Shown piece by piece: positions 49,573 through 58,209 of a stretch of DNA of 58,384 nt (position 1 is the first letter of the stretch; the number at the start of each line of letters is the position of its first letter). The notes under the pieces are model-generated. The model did not search any database. It worked only from the letters and a program-made list of their open reading frames with translations, and had not been told where the DNA came from. The stretch is taken from contig NZ_MLHS01000039.1 in assembly GCF_001999335.1 (NCBI RefSeq), positions 1 through 58,384 on the forward strand, in the 5' to 3' direction. The position numbers and the translations under genes are program-made. Origin of the DNA: Rodentibacter sp. Ppn85 (lineage in GTDB: Bacteria > Pseudomonadota > Gammaproteobacteria > Enterobacterales > Pasteurellaceae).

Positions 49573-50307
49573 ATGAATGTAAATTTTTATGTAACTTGCA
49601 TTGCAGATGTTGTAAAAGCCGGTGTTGCAAAAAACACCGTTCTCTTACTCGAAAAATTAGGGTGCAATGTCATTTTCCTAGAAAAACAAGGTTGTTGTGG
49701 GCAACCAGCTATAAATAGCGGTTATACTAAACAAGCATTAGCCGGAATGAAAAATTTAGTTGAAACCTTTGAAGTAAATGATCATCCTATCGTTTCTCCA
49801 GCTGGTTCATGCGTTTCTGCAATTAAATATTATCCTGAATATTTTAATCGATTTGGTGAAACCGAATGGGCAAAACGAGCAGAAAATATATCAAAACGCT
49901 TTTATGATCTTACGGATTTTATCGTCAATGTTCTCGGAAAAACCAATATCGGGGCCACATTAACGGGCAAAGCTGTTTATCATCCTTCTTGTAGTTTAAG
50001 CCGTAAACTCGGTATTGTCGATGAGCCTCTCGCTTTGCTTCGAAACGTAAAAGGTTTAGAACTTCTTCCTATTCACAATCAACAGACCTGTTGCGGTTTT
50101 GGCGGAACATTTTCAGTTAAAATGGCGGAAATTTCCGGAGAAATGGTTACAGAGAAAGTAAAAAATATTACTGAGGTTGAACCGGATTATTTAATTGGTG
50201 CAGATGTGAGTTGCTTAATTAATATTGGCGGGCGTTTACAACGCGAAGGTAAAAAAGTAAAAGTTATGCATATTGCAGAAGTTCTAATGCAACAAGGAGA
50301 AGTTTAA
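49573..50307 (+). CDS. lutA: L-lactate oxidation complex subunit LutA (CCG domain)
   Basis: This 244-residue protein has two cysteine-rich CCG domains (GCCGQPAINSGY near 39-50 and TCCGFGGTFSVK near 176-187), as in LutA/YkgE. With LutB and LutC it oxidises L-lactate to pyruvate at the membrane. It begins a tight three-gene operon; lutB follows by one base. Confidence 0.95.
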   Translation: MNVNFYVTCIADVVKAGVAKNTVLLLEKLGCNVIFLEKQGCCGQPAINSGYTKQALAGMKNLVETFEVNDHPIVSPAGSCVSAIKYYPEYFNRFGETEWAKRAENISKRFYDLTDFIVNVLGKTNIGATLTGKAVYHPSCSLSRKLGIVDEPLALLRNVKGLELLPIHNQQTCCGFGGTFSVKMAEISGEMVTEKVKNITEVEPDYLIGADVSCLINIGGRLQREGKKVKVMHIAEVLMQQGEV

Positions 50308-50308
50308 T

Positions 50309-51718
50309 ATGTCCCATTTACAAACTAGCAACCTTCCTTTTAAAGAACGTGTCGAACAGCAGATTCACAATGAAATCATGCGTAAAGCGGTAATCAAGGC
50401 TCAGGAAACCATTGGTGCCAACCGCCAAAAAATGGTTGATGAATTAGGGCATTGGGAAGAATGGCGTGATCTTTCTAAACAATTCCGTAATCACGTTTTA
50501 GCTAATTTAGATGCCTATTTATATCAATTAAGCGAAAAAGTTACTCAAAATGGGGGACACGTTTTTTTCGCTGAAACGGCTGAAGAAGCAAGCGATTATA
50601 TCCGTAAAGTTGCGCTAGAGAAAAAGGCTAGAACGATTGTTAAATCAAAATCAATGGTAACGGAAGAGATCGGTTTAAATTCAGTTTTAGAAACCGAAGG
50701 AATAAAAGTCGTTGAAACGGATCTAGGTGAATATTTACTCCAAATTGTTGGCGATAAGCCCTCTCATATTGTTGTACCGGCTATCCATAAAGATCGCCAC
50801 CGTATTCGAAAAGAATTACATGAAGTATTGGGCTATGAAGGTACTGAGCAACCGGAAGAAATGAATGCGTTTATCCGTAAAGTTTTACGAGAAGATTTCT
50901 TAAAAGCGGATATTGGAATTTCAGGCTGTAACTTTGCCGTACCTGAAACAGGTTCGGTTTGTTTAGTAACCAATGAAGGAAACTTACGGTTAGCCACGAC
51001 GGTTCCGAAAACACATATTGCTGTAATGGGAATGGAACGTATCGCACCAACCTTTAAAGAAGTCGATGTACTAATTACAATGCTTTGTCGCAGTGCCGTA
51101 GGCGCAAAATTAACCGCCTACAATACTTGGCTCACCGGTCCGCGTCTAGAAAATGAAGCTGATGGTCCGGAGGATTTCCATTTAGTAATTGTCGATAATG
51201 GACGCTCGGCGATTTTAGAAAGTGAATTCAAAGAAGTTTTACGCTGTATTCGCTGTGGAGCTTGTCTAAACACCTGTCCTGCTTATCGTCAAATCGGCGG
51301 ACACGGCTATGGTTCAATCTACCCGGGACCAATCGGTGCTGTCATATCTCCCCTGCTAGGCTGTTATAAAGAGTTTAAAGAATTACCTTATGCTTGTTCA
51401 CTGTGTAATGCATGTAACAGTGTTTGTCCGGTTAAAATTCCGCTAGCCCAACTCATTCTTAAACATCGTGAAAAAATGGTAGATCAAGGTATTACCCCAA
51501 AAATCGAACAGTTGGAAATTAAAGGATTCACATTTGCTAATTCCCACCCTAGTGTTTGGAATATGGGAGTTAAAGTAGGTGCAAAAGTCATAAGTAAATT
51601 TATCAAAAATGGGAAACCTGCTATTAAAGCGGGTGCATTGGGGGAATGGACAAAAGCCCGTGATTTACCGACTAGCGATGGTGAAAGCTTCCGTGAATGG
51701 TTTGCAAAACGGAAATAA
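50309..51718 (+). CDS. lutB: L-lactate oxidation complex iron-sulfur subunit LutB
   Basis: This 469-residue protein has an N-terminal LUD domain (about 70-290, with SGCNFAVPETGSVCLVTNEG near 211-230) and two 4Fe-4S motifs, CIRCGACLNTCP (about 312-323) and CSLCNACNSVCP (about 362-373). It passes electrons from lactate to the respiratory chain. The gene is coupled to lutA (one-base gap) and has an AAGGAGA ribosome site inside the lutA end. Confidence 0.95.
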   Translation: MSHLQTSNLPFKERVEQQIHNEIMRKAVIKAQETIGANRQKMVDELGHWEEWRDLSKQFRNHVLANLDAYLYQLSEKVTQNGGHVFFAETAEEASDYIRKVALEKKARTIVKSKSMVTEEIGLNSVLETEGIKVVETDLGEYLLQIVGDKPSHIVVPAIHKDRHRIRKELHEVLGYEGTEQPEEMNAFIRKVLREDFLKADIGISGCNFAVPETGSVCLVTNEGNLRLATTVPKTHIAVMGMERIAPTFKEVDVLITMLCRSAVGAKLTAYNTWLTGPRLENEADGPEDFHLVIVDNGRSAILESEFKEVLRCIRCGACLNTCPAYRQIGGHGYGSIYPGPIGAVISPLLGCYKEFKELPYACSLCNACNSVCPVKIPLAQLILKHREKMVDQGITPKIEQLEIKGFTFANSHPSVWNMGVKVGAKVISKFIKNGKPAIKAGALGEWTKARDLPTSDGESFREWFAKRK

Positions 51719-51741
51719 TTCAGACAAAGGAATTAATAACA

Positions 51742-52443
51742 ATGAATTTAGAAAACAGAGAAAATTTCTTAAATAAACTTGCAAATAAAATGGGCAGAGC
51801 TCGACAACTAGAGCCAACCCCGATGGAAGAGCCGTTAAATGACTATCCTTCGACTCGCTTAACACATTTATCTCAAAGCGAGCTTTGTGATGAATTTATG
51901 AATTTCGCTAAAGTTTTATTAGTGGATATCGTTGAAACAACGGAAGAAAATGTTACAAAAGCGATCTTAGATGTCTGTGAAAAATATGGTGGCGGTAGCA
52001 TTGTACTTAACCATGATTCCCGCCTCGAAAATCTTGGTATTATAGATGCTGTAAAAAACACTTTCGATAGTTACGTGTGGAACTACGATAGTAGTGACGA
52101 AAATATCATAAAATCAGCCAAGGCAAATATTGGTATCGTACATGGCGAATATGGGCTTGCGGAATCAGGCGGTGTCGTCTTATTTTCCGCTAAGGGAAAT
52201 GGTCGCTCAACAAGTTTATTGCCTGAAAAATCAATTGTCGTCATTCGTAAAAGTGCAGTTCTTCCCCGTGTCGCTCAATTAGCTCAAATTCTTCATGAAA
52301 AAGCCCTGGTCGGAGAACGTATGCCATCATGCATCAATATTATTTCCGGCCCAAGTGCTACCGCAGATATTGAGTTAATTAAAGTTGTCGGTGTTCACGG
52401 TCCCGTTTCTCAAATTTACGTTATCATTGACGATTTGAACTAA
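51742..52443 (+). CDS. lutC: L-lactate oxidation complex subunit LutC (LUD domain)
   Basis: This 233-residue LUD-domain protein is the third part of the LutABC complex. The family segment GEYGLAESGGVVLFS (about 134-148) and VGERMPSCINIISGPSATADIE near the end are present. An in-frame ATG at 51697 overlaps lutB and lacks support; the start at 51742 has an AAAGGA ribosome site. Confidence 0.93.
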   Translation: MNLENRENFLNKLANKMGRARQLEPTPMEEPLNDYPSTRLTHLSQSELCDEFMNFAKVLLVDIVETTEENVTKAILDVCEKYGGGSIVLNHDSRLENLGIIDAVKNTFDSYVWNYDSSDENIIKSAKANIGIVHGEYGLAESGGVVLFSAKGNGRSTSLLPEKSIVVIRKSAVLPRVAQLAQILHEKALVGERMPSCINIISGPSATADIELIKVVGVHGPVSQIYVIIDDLN

Positions 52444-52457
52444 TCCCCTCTAAACCA

Positions 52458-52487
52458 ATAAAACCAGCTTACTAGCTGGTTTTATAT
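52458..52487 (+). terminator. Terminator of lutABC
   Basis: A perfect 12-base stem (ATAAAACCAGCT with its complement) encloses a TACT loop right after lutC, ending in a T-rich tract. Confidence 0.88.
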
Positions 52488-52711
52488 TTATAAATATAGA
52501 CTCAATCCGCTTTGTAATGGTTTAAACCAGCCCAGAAATATAGTCTTTCAGATTATAAACATAGAATATTTTCTGAAACAAAGAAGCCACGAAATGTTGT
52601 TCCCATTTCACCTAAAAAACTACTATTCAAAAGCAACCGCACTTTTGGTGAATGTCTCATTTTTTGCTATACTTGCGCATTCATCATAATTGAATAATAA
52701 AGGAATAATTT

Positions 52712-53038
52712 ATGGAACAAATGCCTGCTTGCCCAAAATGCCACGGTGAATATGTCTATCATGATTCAGTAAACTTTGTTTGTCCGGATTGCGCTTATGA
52801 ATGGAACAGTGCTGAACCCGTTGAATCTAATGACGAGCAACTTATTGTGAAAGACAGTAACGGCAACCTACTTGCGGATGGTGATGATGTACTTTTAATC
52901 AAGGATCTAAAATTGAAAGGTTCATCTGAAGTCCTGAAAAAAGGCACAAAATTCAAAAATATCCGTTTAGCCAAGGGCGATCATAATATCGATTGTGGCA
53001 AAATCATGCTGAAATCTGAGTTTTTAAAAAAGGCATAG
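52712..53038 (+). CDS. phnA: PhnA/YjdM-family zinc-ribbon protein
   Basis: This 108-residue protein has an N-terminal zinc ribbon (Cys7, Cys10, Cys24, Cys27) and a C-terminal PhnA domain ([20 protein letters not shown] near 49-68, [10 protein letters not shown] and DHNIDCG). E. coli YjdM was once called PhnA and linked to phosphonates, but it lacks a shown role there. An AAGGAA ribosome site precedes the start. Confidence 0.9.
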   Translation: MEQMPACPKCHGEYVYHDSVNFVCPDCAYEWNSAEPVESNDEQLIVKDSNGNLLADGDDVLLIKDLKLKGSSEVLKKGTKFKNIRLAKGDHNIDCGKIMLKSEFLKKA

Positions 53039-53041
53039 TGA

Positions 53042-53094
53042 AAAAGTGCGGTCAAAAAACAATAATTTTTATGACCGCACTTTTCCTTTAGCTT
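53042..53094 (+). terminator. Terminator from paired uptake signals after phnA
   Basis: AAAAGTGCGGTCA and TGACCGCACTTTT are exact inverted uptake signals with a 27-base loop, just after phnA. It may also end leftward transcripts from the TRAP operon. Confidence 0.85.
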
Positions 53095-53100
53095 CTCATT

Positions 53101-53206
53101 TTATCTTGTTAAATCAACTACTTCTTTGACTAAACACTCCATCTCATCCCAGTTTTTTGACCTGATTAATTGTTTCTCCACAAACCACTACATTAGGATT
53201 TGCAAA
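53101..53206 (-). pseudogene. eda: Remnant of the 3' end of eda (KDPG aldolase)
   Basis: On the minus strand one frame reads FANPNVVVCG, as in the last strand of KDPG aldolase, then drifts to a stop. One frame over, after a run of six A bases, KNWDEMECLVKEVVDLTR leads to a TAA at 53101, which resembles the aldolase C-terminal helix. The remnant is therefore truncated at its 5' side and frameshifted. It abuts the kdgK remnant; the two frames overlap at about 53190-53206, probably the deletion joint. In H. influenzae, as I recall, eda and kdgK flank an oxidoreductase gene here. The kdgK half is surer than this half. Confidence 0.55.
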
Positions 53207-53382
53207 CTTAAGTTATCCGTACCTAATGCAGAAACATAATGAGCTTGAATATCATGAGAACTAATTCGACTCAGATAAGTAGCTGAATTTAATGTATCAC
53301 CACAATAACTTTGCCTCATTTCACTGAATGGCTTACTGTTCAGTTCAATCATACATTTGCCGATAAATACAACTTTTTTCAT
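53188..53382 (-). pseudogene. kdgK: Truncated kdgK (2-dehydro-3-deoxygluconokinase)
   Basis: The minus-strand frame starts MKKVVFIGKCMIELNSKPF and continues with GDTLNSATYLSRI and HYVSALGTDNLS, matching the first 60 residues of PfkB-family KdgK (usual length about 310). It then meets a TAG where eda-like sequence begins. The sugar-binding GDTLN is kept, but all of the ATP site and catalytic Asp are gone, so it cannot be a kinase. It sits 31 bases downstream of the TRAP permease gene. Confidence 0.88.
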
Positions 53383-53412
53383 TATTAAATTAGAAATAAT
53401 ATTTCTACTCCA

Positions 53413-54684
53413 TTAAGATAACCAATTCATTGGAACAATCACGATATTAGGGAAAAATACCATTAACAGCATAATAATTGCGTATATTAGTAAGAATGGA
53501 GAAATACCTTTAGATAACTTTCCAATTCCTAATTTAGATATTCCGGAACCAACATATAATACAGTTCCAACCGGTGGAGTTATTAGTCCAATAGATAAAT
53601 TAATTACCATCATGATACCGAAATAAGCAATGTCAATATTATATGCTCTTAATAGAGGTAATAATACCGGTACAAAGATTAATACAGCCGGAATTAAATC
53701 CATCACACACCCTACTAATAATAAAAATAGCATAATAATTAGCATTAGAATTGTTGGACTATCAGTTAATCCCTTAATTGTTTGAACTAATTCAGTTGGG
53801 ATTTGAGCAACTGTTATTGCAAAGGCTGAGATCATTGCTGCCGCTGCAACAAACATTACCATTGAGGTTGTTTTAATCGTTCCGATAAAAACTTCTCTTA
53901 ATTTAGCTAATGTTAATTCTCTATAAGCTGCACTAACTAATCCAGCATAAATTGCTGCCACTACTCCCGCTTCCGTTGGTGTAAAAATTCCTCCTCTTAA
54001 CCCAACAATAATGATTACAGGTAGAAGTAAAGGCCAGAATGCTTTTTTGAATGCGCACCATCTCTCTTTTCCACTTTGTTTTCTTTCTAAACTTAAATCA
54101 TTATTCCGATAAAGAATTTTCCAGACAAACCATAATCCTGAAACCATTAACAAACCGGGAACGGTCCCCCCCATAAATAGCTTAGTTATAGAAGCACCTG
54201 CAGTAATGCCATAAATAATCATAGGAATACTAGGAGGGATAACAACAGAGATAATACCTGCAGCACAAATAAGTCCTGTGGAACGGGCTGCATCATATTT
54301 TTTTGAAACCATCATTGGAATAAGTATTGCACCCAATGCTGCGGTATCTGCAACAGCAGAACCGGATAAACCTGCAAAGATTAACCCCGAAATGATTGCA
54401 ACATAACCTAATCCACCTTTAATGTGCCCTACCATACTTGTAGCAAAATTAATGATTCTTTCTGATATTCCACCGTGTTTCATAATTTCCCCAGTAAGCA
54501 TGAAAAACGGAATAGCCATTAGGGGAAAATTATTAGTTCCCATTACAAAATTTTCTGTAATTAATTGTGTGTCAAACATATCAAGATGATATAGCATAAT
54601 GCTTGCACTTAGTAGCATTGATAAAGCAACGGGAACCCCAAGAAATAATAAGAAAAATAGACTACCTAAAAATAATAGTAACAT
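53413..54684 (-). CDS. dctM: TRAP transporter large permease (DctM)
   Basis: This 423-residue inner-membrane protein is the transport subunit of a tripartite (TRAP) importer. About 12 hydrophobic segments and the DctM signatures FMLTGEIMKHGGISERI (about 61-77), GLSGSAVADTAALGAI and IPPSIPMIIYG are visible. A GGAG ribosome site precedes the start. Position beside uxuR and uxuA suggests a hexuronate or related aldonate as substrate. Confidence 0.93.
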   Translation of the reverse strand: MLLLFLGSLFFLLFLGVPVALSMLLSASIMLYHLDMFDTQLITENFVMGTNNFPLMAIPFFMLTGEIMKHGGISERIINFATSMVGHIKGGLGYVAIISGLIFAGLSGSAVADTAALGAILIPMMVSKKYDAARSTGLICAAGIISVVIPPSIPMIIYGITAGASITKLFMGGTVPGLLMVSGLWFVWKILYRNNDLSLERKQSGKERWCAFKKAFWPLLLPVIIIVGLRGGIFTPTEAGVVAAIYAGLVSAAYRELTLAKLREVFIGTIKTTSMVMFVAAAAMISAFAITVAQIPTELVQTIKGLTDSPTILMLIIMLFLLLVGCVMDLIPAVLIFVPVLLPLLRAYNIDIAYFGIMMVINLSIGLITPPVGTVLYVGSGISKLGIGKLSKGISPFLLIYAIIMLLMVFFPNIVIVPMNWLS

Positions 54685-54693
54685 TTTAATCTC

Positions 54694-55164
54694 CTATTTA
54701 TCCAAAAACTTTTTGTTATCTTTTATTACACTAAATATAACAATAAAGAAATATGAGACTGATGAGATAACTGCTGCAAAATATAGAAAAGATGAGGATA
54801 TTCCTGTTGCAGGCATTTTTTGTGTATATGTTAAAGCCATTAATTGTAATGCACCAAAAGCGATGAATATCATTGAAACCAGAACACATAAATTAGAAAT
54901 AAGTGATACTATTTTTTTATATTTTTCAGGCAAGGATGAAGTAATAATATCAACTGTCAAATGGGTTTTATCTTTAGCAACTAAAATTATTCCTAAGAAA
55001 ATCATATATACAAAGCAAATCCTGGAAAACTCTTCCGAAAAAGCAATACCAGAATCAAAAAAGTATCTTAGTAATGAATTGAAAAAGACGAGTGAAATCA
55101 TAATAATTAAAGCCGATATAGAAATATATTCTAATATTTTATCCAAATACTTTACTATTTTCAT
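54694..55164 (-). CDS. dctQ: TRAP transporter small permease (DctQ)
   Basis: This 156-residue protein has four hydrophobic segments, the usual DctQ topology, with FFNSLLRYFFDSGIAFSEE near 28-46 and KTHLTVD near 67-73. It joins the binding protein to the large permease. TAAGGA precedes the start. It lies nine bases before dctM. A long reading frame on the opposite strand (54599-55234) is not a gene. Confidence 0.92.
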   Translation of the reverse strand: MKIVKYLDKILEYISISALIIMISLVFFNSLLRYFFDSGIAFSEEFSRICFVYMIFLGIILVAKDKTHLTVDIITSSLPEKYKKIVSLISNLCVLVSMIFIAFGALQLMALTYTQKMPATGISSSFLYFAAVISSVSYFFIVIFSVIKDNKKFLDK

Positions 55165-55180
55165 GAGATTATTTCCTTAC

Positions 55181-55211
55181 TCCTCCACTTTAATAGAATT
55201 AAAGTGGAGGA
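55181..55211 (-). repeat. Strong hairpin between dctP and dctQ
   Basis: A perfect 14-base inverted repeat (TCCTCCACTTTAAT and its complement) with a three-base loop lies between dctP and dctQ. No T-run follows. It probably protects the dctP message or limits flow into dctQM, raising binding-protein output over the membrane subunits. Confidence 0.8.
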
Positions 55212-55226
55212 TATATTTATATTTTA

Positions 55227-56210
55227 TTATTTAGCATCATTAATTTTCTGAACAATATCTTTGGCCCAATCATACTTTTTATAAAAATCATCATATAAAG
55301 ATTTTGAAGCACTTATCATGTCAGTCTTGAATGATTCATTAGGGACAATGATTTCATTTCCATGCTTAGCAAGATACTCTTTAACTTCAGATTCTTTCTC
55401 TATTGCTAATTCCCATTCTTTCTCTTGATATAATTTAGCTGCTTTTTGGAAAATAACTTGATCTTCTTTAGGAATTTTATTCCATGTTTTTAAGCTAATT
55501 TGTAATAAGCCGGGAGAGAAGATATGGTTACTCTGAATAATATATTTTTGTACTTCGTATAAACCAGAATCTTTAATTAGCATATAAGGATTTTCTTGAC
55601 CATCAATAACTTTTTGTTCTAATGCCGTAAATACCTCACTAAGCGGCATGCTTTGTGGGTTAATATTCATTGCTTTTGCCCAATCTACAAATAATGAGTT
55701 TAATGGAACTCTTAAGCGTAACCCCTTGAAGTCATCAAATTTTTCTAATTTTTTATTTGATGAAATGACACGAAATCCATTCATACCATAAGCAAGTAAT
55801 TTAATACCATATTTTTCCATTTTTTGACCAATTTCATTTGCAATTGGAGACTCTAATACTTTTTTTGCTTCTTGATTGTCTTTAAAGAGATAGGGCCACT
55901 CCCATACACCAAAAATAGGATCGACATTTTGTAATAATAAACCTGTAATACCAGCTTCAATAGTACCATTACGTAAACCATTTACAATTTGATCCTCTCC
56001 ACCTAATTGGTTATTAGGATAAATTCTAATTTCATATCGATGATCTGTTTCATCTTCAATTGTTTTCTTAAAATATTCTTGCAATGCTATATGCGATGGA
56101 TGCATATCAGAATTATAATGACCTAATTTAATAATTGTTTTTGCAAAAACGCTACCACTAAATAGTATGCTAGAAGCGAGCAATAATTTACTCAATATAT
56201 TTTTTCTCAT
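55227..56210 (-). CDS. dctP: TRAP transporter substrate-binding protein (DctP)
   Basis: This 327-residue periplasmic protein has a signal peptide (1-23, ending VFA, then KTIIKLGH). The conserved arginine that binds the substrate carboxylate is in LRLRVPLNS (about 158-166); YPNNQLGGEDQIV, ENPYMLI and AMNINPQSMPLSEVFTAL also mark the family. It delivers a sugar acid to DctQM. Neighbours point to hexuronate or L-gulonate-like acids. Ribosome site GGA is visible. Confidence 0.93.
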   Translation of the reverse strand: MRKNILSKLLLASSILFSGSVFAKTIIKLGHYNSDMHPSHIALQEYFKKTIEDETDHRYEIRIYPNNQLGGEDQIVNGLRNGTIEAGITGLLLQNVDPIFGVWEWPYLFKDNQEAKKVLESPIANEIGQKMEKYGIKLLAYGMNGFRVISSNKKLEKFDDFKGLRLRVPLNSLFVDWAKAMNINPQSMPLSEVFTALEQKVIDGQENPYMLIKDSGLYEVQKYIIQSNHIFSPGLLQISLKTWNKIPKEDQVIFQKAAKLYQEKEWELAIEKESEVKEYLAKHGNEIIVPNESFKTDMISASKSLYDDFYKKYDWAKDIVQKINDAK

Positions 56211-56238
56211 GATTTTATCCTCATTCTTGATTTTCTAT

Positions 56239-57267
56239 CTAGAAAATAGCATTAATTTTTAAATAATTCTCTGGGTTGTTTGATAATTCAGAAATAAATT
56301 TAGGGATTTCCTCAAAATTTATACTTTTGGTAATGATATTAGATGCATTAATTTTATGTGTAGAAAGCATATTTAATGCTTCTTCAAATTCACCTTTACT
56401 TGTTCTAGAACCATAGATATTTAGTTCTTTGAATGTTATTAAATTAGTTGGTAATGGTGTTTCTGCTTTTGGCCACCCTGTTAGTGCAATTCGACCGGCA
56501 AAAGATGCATAATATAGAGTGTTTTTTATAGAACTATTTGCACCAGAAGCCTCCATTACGACTTCTGCCATGCGACCGTTTGTGATTTCTTTGATTTTGT
56601 TCCTGTCATCTTCCTTTTGAGGGTTGATGATATGCTCTATTCCTAAAGATTTCGCATACTCAAGTCGTTCATCTAAAATATCGACTAAAATAGGGGTTGC
56701 TCCATATTGAATTGCAACTAATGCAGCCATTAATCCGATAGCTCCCGCACCAATAATAACAATATGCTCATTCTCTTTTAGGTTTGCTCTATGTAAAGCA
56801 TGTAAAGCGATAGTTAAAGGTTCAGCCAGAGGTAGTTGGTTGATCGGTAGATTGTAGGGTACTTTCGTTATAAGATGAGCAGGATGTCTAATAACCTCTT
56901 GCATCCCCCCATCAATATGTACACCAATAACTTTTAATGATTCGCAACAATTTGTTCTACCAATTGAGCACGGATAGCACTTACCACAGTAAACATAGGG
57001 ATCGACTATAACGCGATCGCCAACTTTTACATTTTCAGGCATACCAATTCCACTTTCTATAATTCTGCCTACAATCTCATGGCCCAGTATTCTTGGATAG
57101 GTTACTAACGGATTTGTACCTCTATATGCCCCAATATCCGACCCACAGATTCCCATTGATTCAACTTGAATAAGTACGTCATTATTGCCTTTTTGAGGGT
57201 ACGTAATTTCTTTTACTGATACTTTATTAGGCTCTTCTAAGCATATAGCTCTAATTAACTTTGTCAT
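56239..57267 (-). CDS. Zinc-dependent sugar-acid dehydrogenase (possible L-gulonate 5-dehydrogenase)
   Basis: This 342-residue medium-chain dehydrogenase has catalytic zinc ligands in MGICGSDIG and GHEIVG, structural zinc cysteines in YCGKCYPCSIGRTNCC, and an NAD motif IGAGAIGLMA (about 170-179). An in-frame ATG adds five residues, but the start at 57267 has GGGGAG. Similar H. influenzae and E. coli enzymes beside uxu or lgo genes oxidise L-gulonate or L-galactonate to fructuronate or tagaturonate. Placement between a TRAP importer and uxuR/uxuA fits that role; the substrate is inferred. Confidence 0.87.
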   Translation of the reverse strand: MTKLIRAICLEEPNKVSVKEITYPQKGNNDVLIQVESMGICGSDIGAYRGTNPLVTYPRILGHEIVGRIIESGIGMPENVKVGDRVIVDPYVYCGKCYPCSIGRTNCCESLKVIGVHIDGGMQEVIRHPAHLITKVPYNLPINQLPLAEPLTIALHALHRANLKENEHIVIIGAGAIGLMAALVAIQYGATPILVDILDERLEYAKSLGIEHIINPQKEDDRNKIKEITNGRMAEVVMEASGANSSIKNTLYYASFAGRIALTGWPKAETPLPTNLITFKELNIYGSRTSKGEFEEALNMLSTHKINASNIITKSINFEEIPKFISELSNNPENYLKINAIF

Positions 57268-57350
57268 ATTTAGACTCCCCATGTTTTCTTGACGGAATAA
57301 AAATTACTTGTTGTATTTAACTATGATATGATTATGGGACATTAAAAATC

Positions 57351-57368
57351 ATTTTGGAATACCAAAAT
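57351..57368. promoter_or_regulatory. UxuR-type operator 1
   Basis: ATTTTGGAATACCAAAAT is a palindrome apart from the central bases. It resembles the ExuR/UxuR box (TTGGTATACCAA). It lies between the divergent dehydrogenase and uxuR genes. Confidence 0.75.
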
Positions 57369-57376
57369 ATTATTTT

Positions 57377-57392
57377 TGTGACACAAATCACA
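57377..57392. promoter_or_regulatory. CRP-binding site between the UxuR operators
   Basis: TGTGACACAAATCACA matches TGTGA-N6-TCACA exactly. It lies between two UxuR-type palindromes, eight bases from each. Confidence 0.8.
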
Positions 57393-57400
57393 AAAATAAA

Positions 57401-57418
57401 AAATTGGAATACCAATTT
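57401..57418. promoter_or_regulatory. UxuR-type operator 2
   Basis: AAATTGGAATACCAATTT shares the TTGGAATACCAA core with operator 1. It lies ten bases before the uxuR start, suited to self-repression. Confidence 0.78.
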
Positions 57419-57428
57419 TGGAAAAAAT

Positions 57429-58181
57429 ATGGAAAATATCACTAATAGAACATATACCCGAATTGGGGAGTATCTTAAGCGAGATATATCTCAAGGCATT
57501 TATGCTGTTGGAGATAAGCTACCGACTGAACGAGAAATTTCTGAAAAATTTGGAGTAAGTCGAACTATTGTTCGCGAAGCAATGGTAATGCTGGAAGTTG
57601 AAAAATTAGTAGAAGTTAAGAAAGGATCTGGAGTTTACGTTGTTAGGATACCTAAAGCTCATTCCAATATAGAAAATACTAGTTTGCCAGACGTAGGCCC
57701 CTTTGAATTATTACAAGCTCGCCAGTTATTAGAAAGTAGTATTGCCGAATTTGCGGCACTGCAAGCAACAAAGAAAGATATTTTAAATTTAAAGCAAATC
57801 TTACATCGAGAAAAAGAATTACTTGCTCTAAATCAAGATGACTACAGCGCAGATAAGGATTTCCATATTGCATTAGCAGAGATAACGCAAAATGATGTGC
57901 TAGTAAAATTACAAGAACAATTATGGCAATATCGTTTTAATAGCGCAATGTGGACTCAGTTACACGCTAGAATTTTACAAAACGATTATCACCATTTATG
58001 GATAGAAGATCATCACACAATTTTACTAGCAATTCAGAAGAAAAATGCTAATGCTGCTAGAAGAGCAATGTGGCAACACTTAGAAAATGTAAAAGTGAAA
58101 CTGTTTGAGTTATCTGATGTAGAAGATCCACATTTTGACGGATACCTATTCAATACAAATCCGATTGTTGTAGGTATCTAA
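57429..58181 (+). CDS. uxuR: GntR/FadR-family hexuronate regulator
   Basis: This 250-residue regulator has an N-terminal winged helix (about 1-72, with LPTEREISEKFGVSRTIVREA near 31-51) and a C-terminal FCD ligand domain (about 90-230). It matches UxuR/ExuR-type repressors of hexuronate use. The upstream in-frame ATG at 57354 lies within operator 1, so the start at 57429, just after operator 2 with a GGA ribosome site, is chosen. It is divergent from the dehydrogenase-TRAP operon and upstream of uxuA. Confidence 0.9.
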   Translation: MENITNRTYTRIGEYLKRDISQGIYAVGDKLPTEREISEKFGVSRTIVREAMVMLEVEKLVEVKKGSGVYVVRIPKAHSNIENTSLPDVGPFELLQARQLLESSIAEFAALQATKKDILNLKQILHREKELLALNQDDYSADKDFHIALAEITQNDVLVKLQEQLWQYRFNSAMWTQLHARILQNDYHHLWIEDHHTILLAIQKKNANAARRAMWQHLENVKVKLFELSDVEDPHFDGYLFNTNPIVVGI

Positions 58182-58209
58182 CCACTTACAATAACATAGG
58201 AGTTTAAAA

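Noticed and set aside
54599-55234. A 211-codon plus-strand frame
   Set aside because: It is antisense to dctQ and parts of dctM, which have clear families and start signals.
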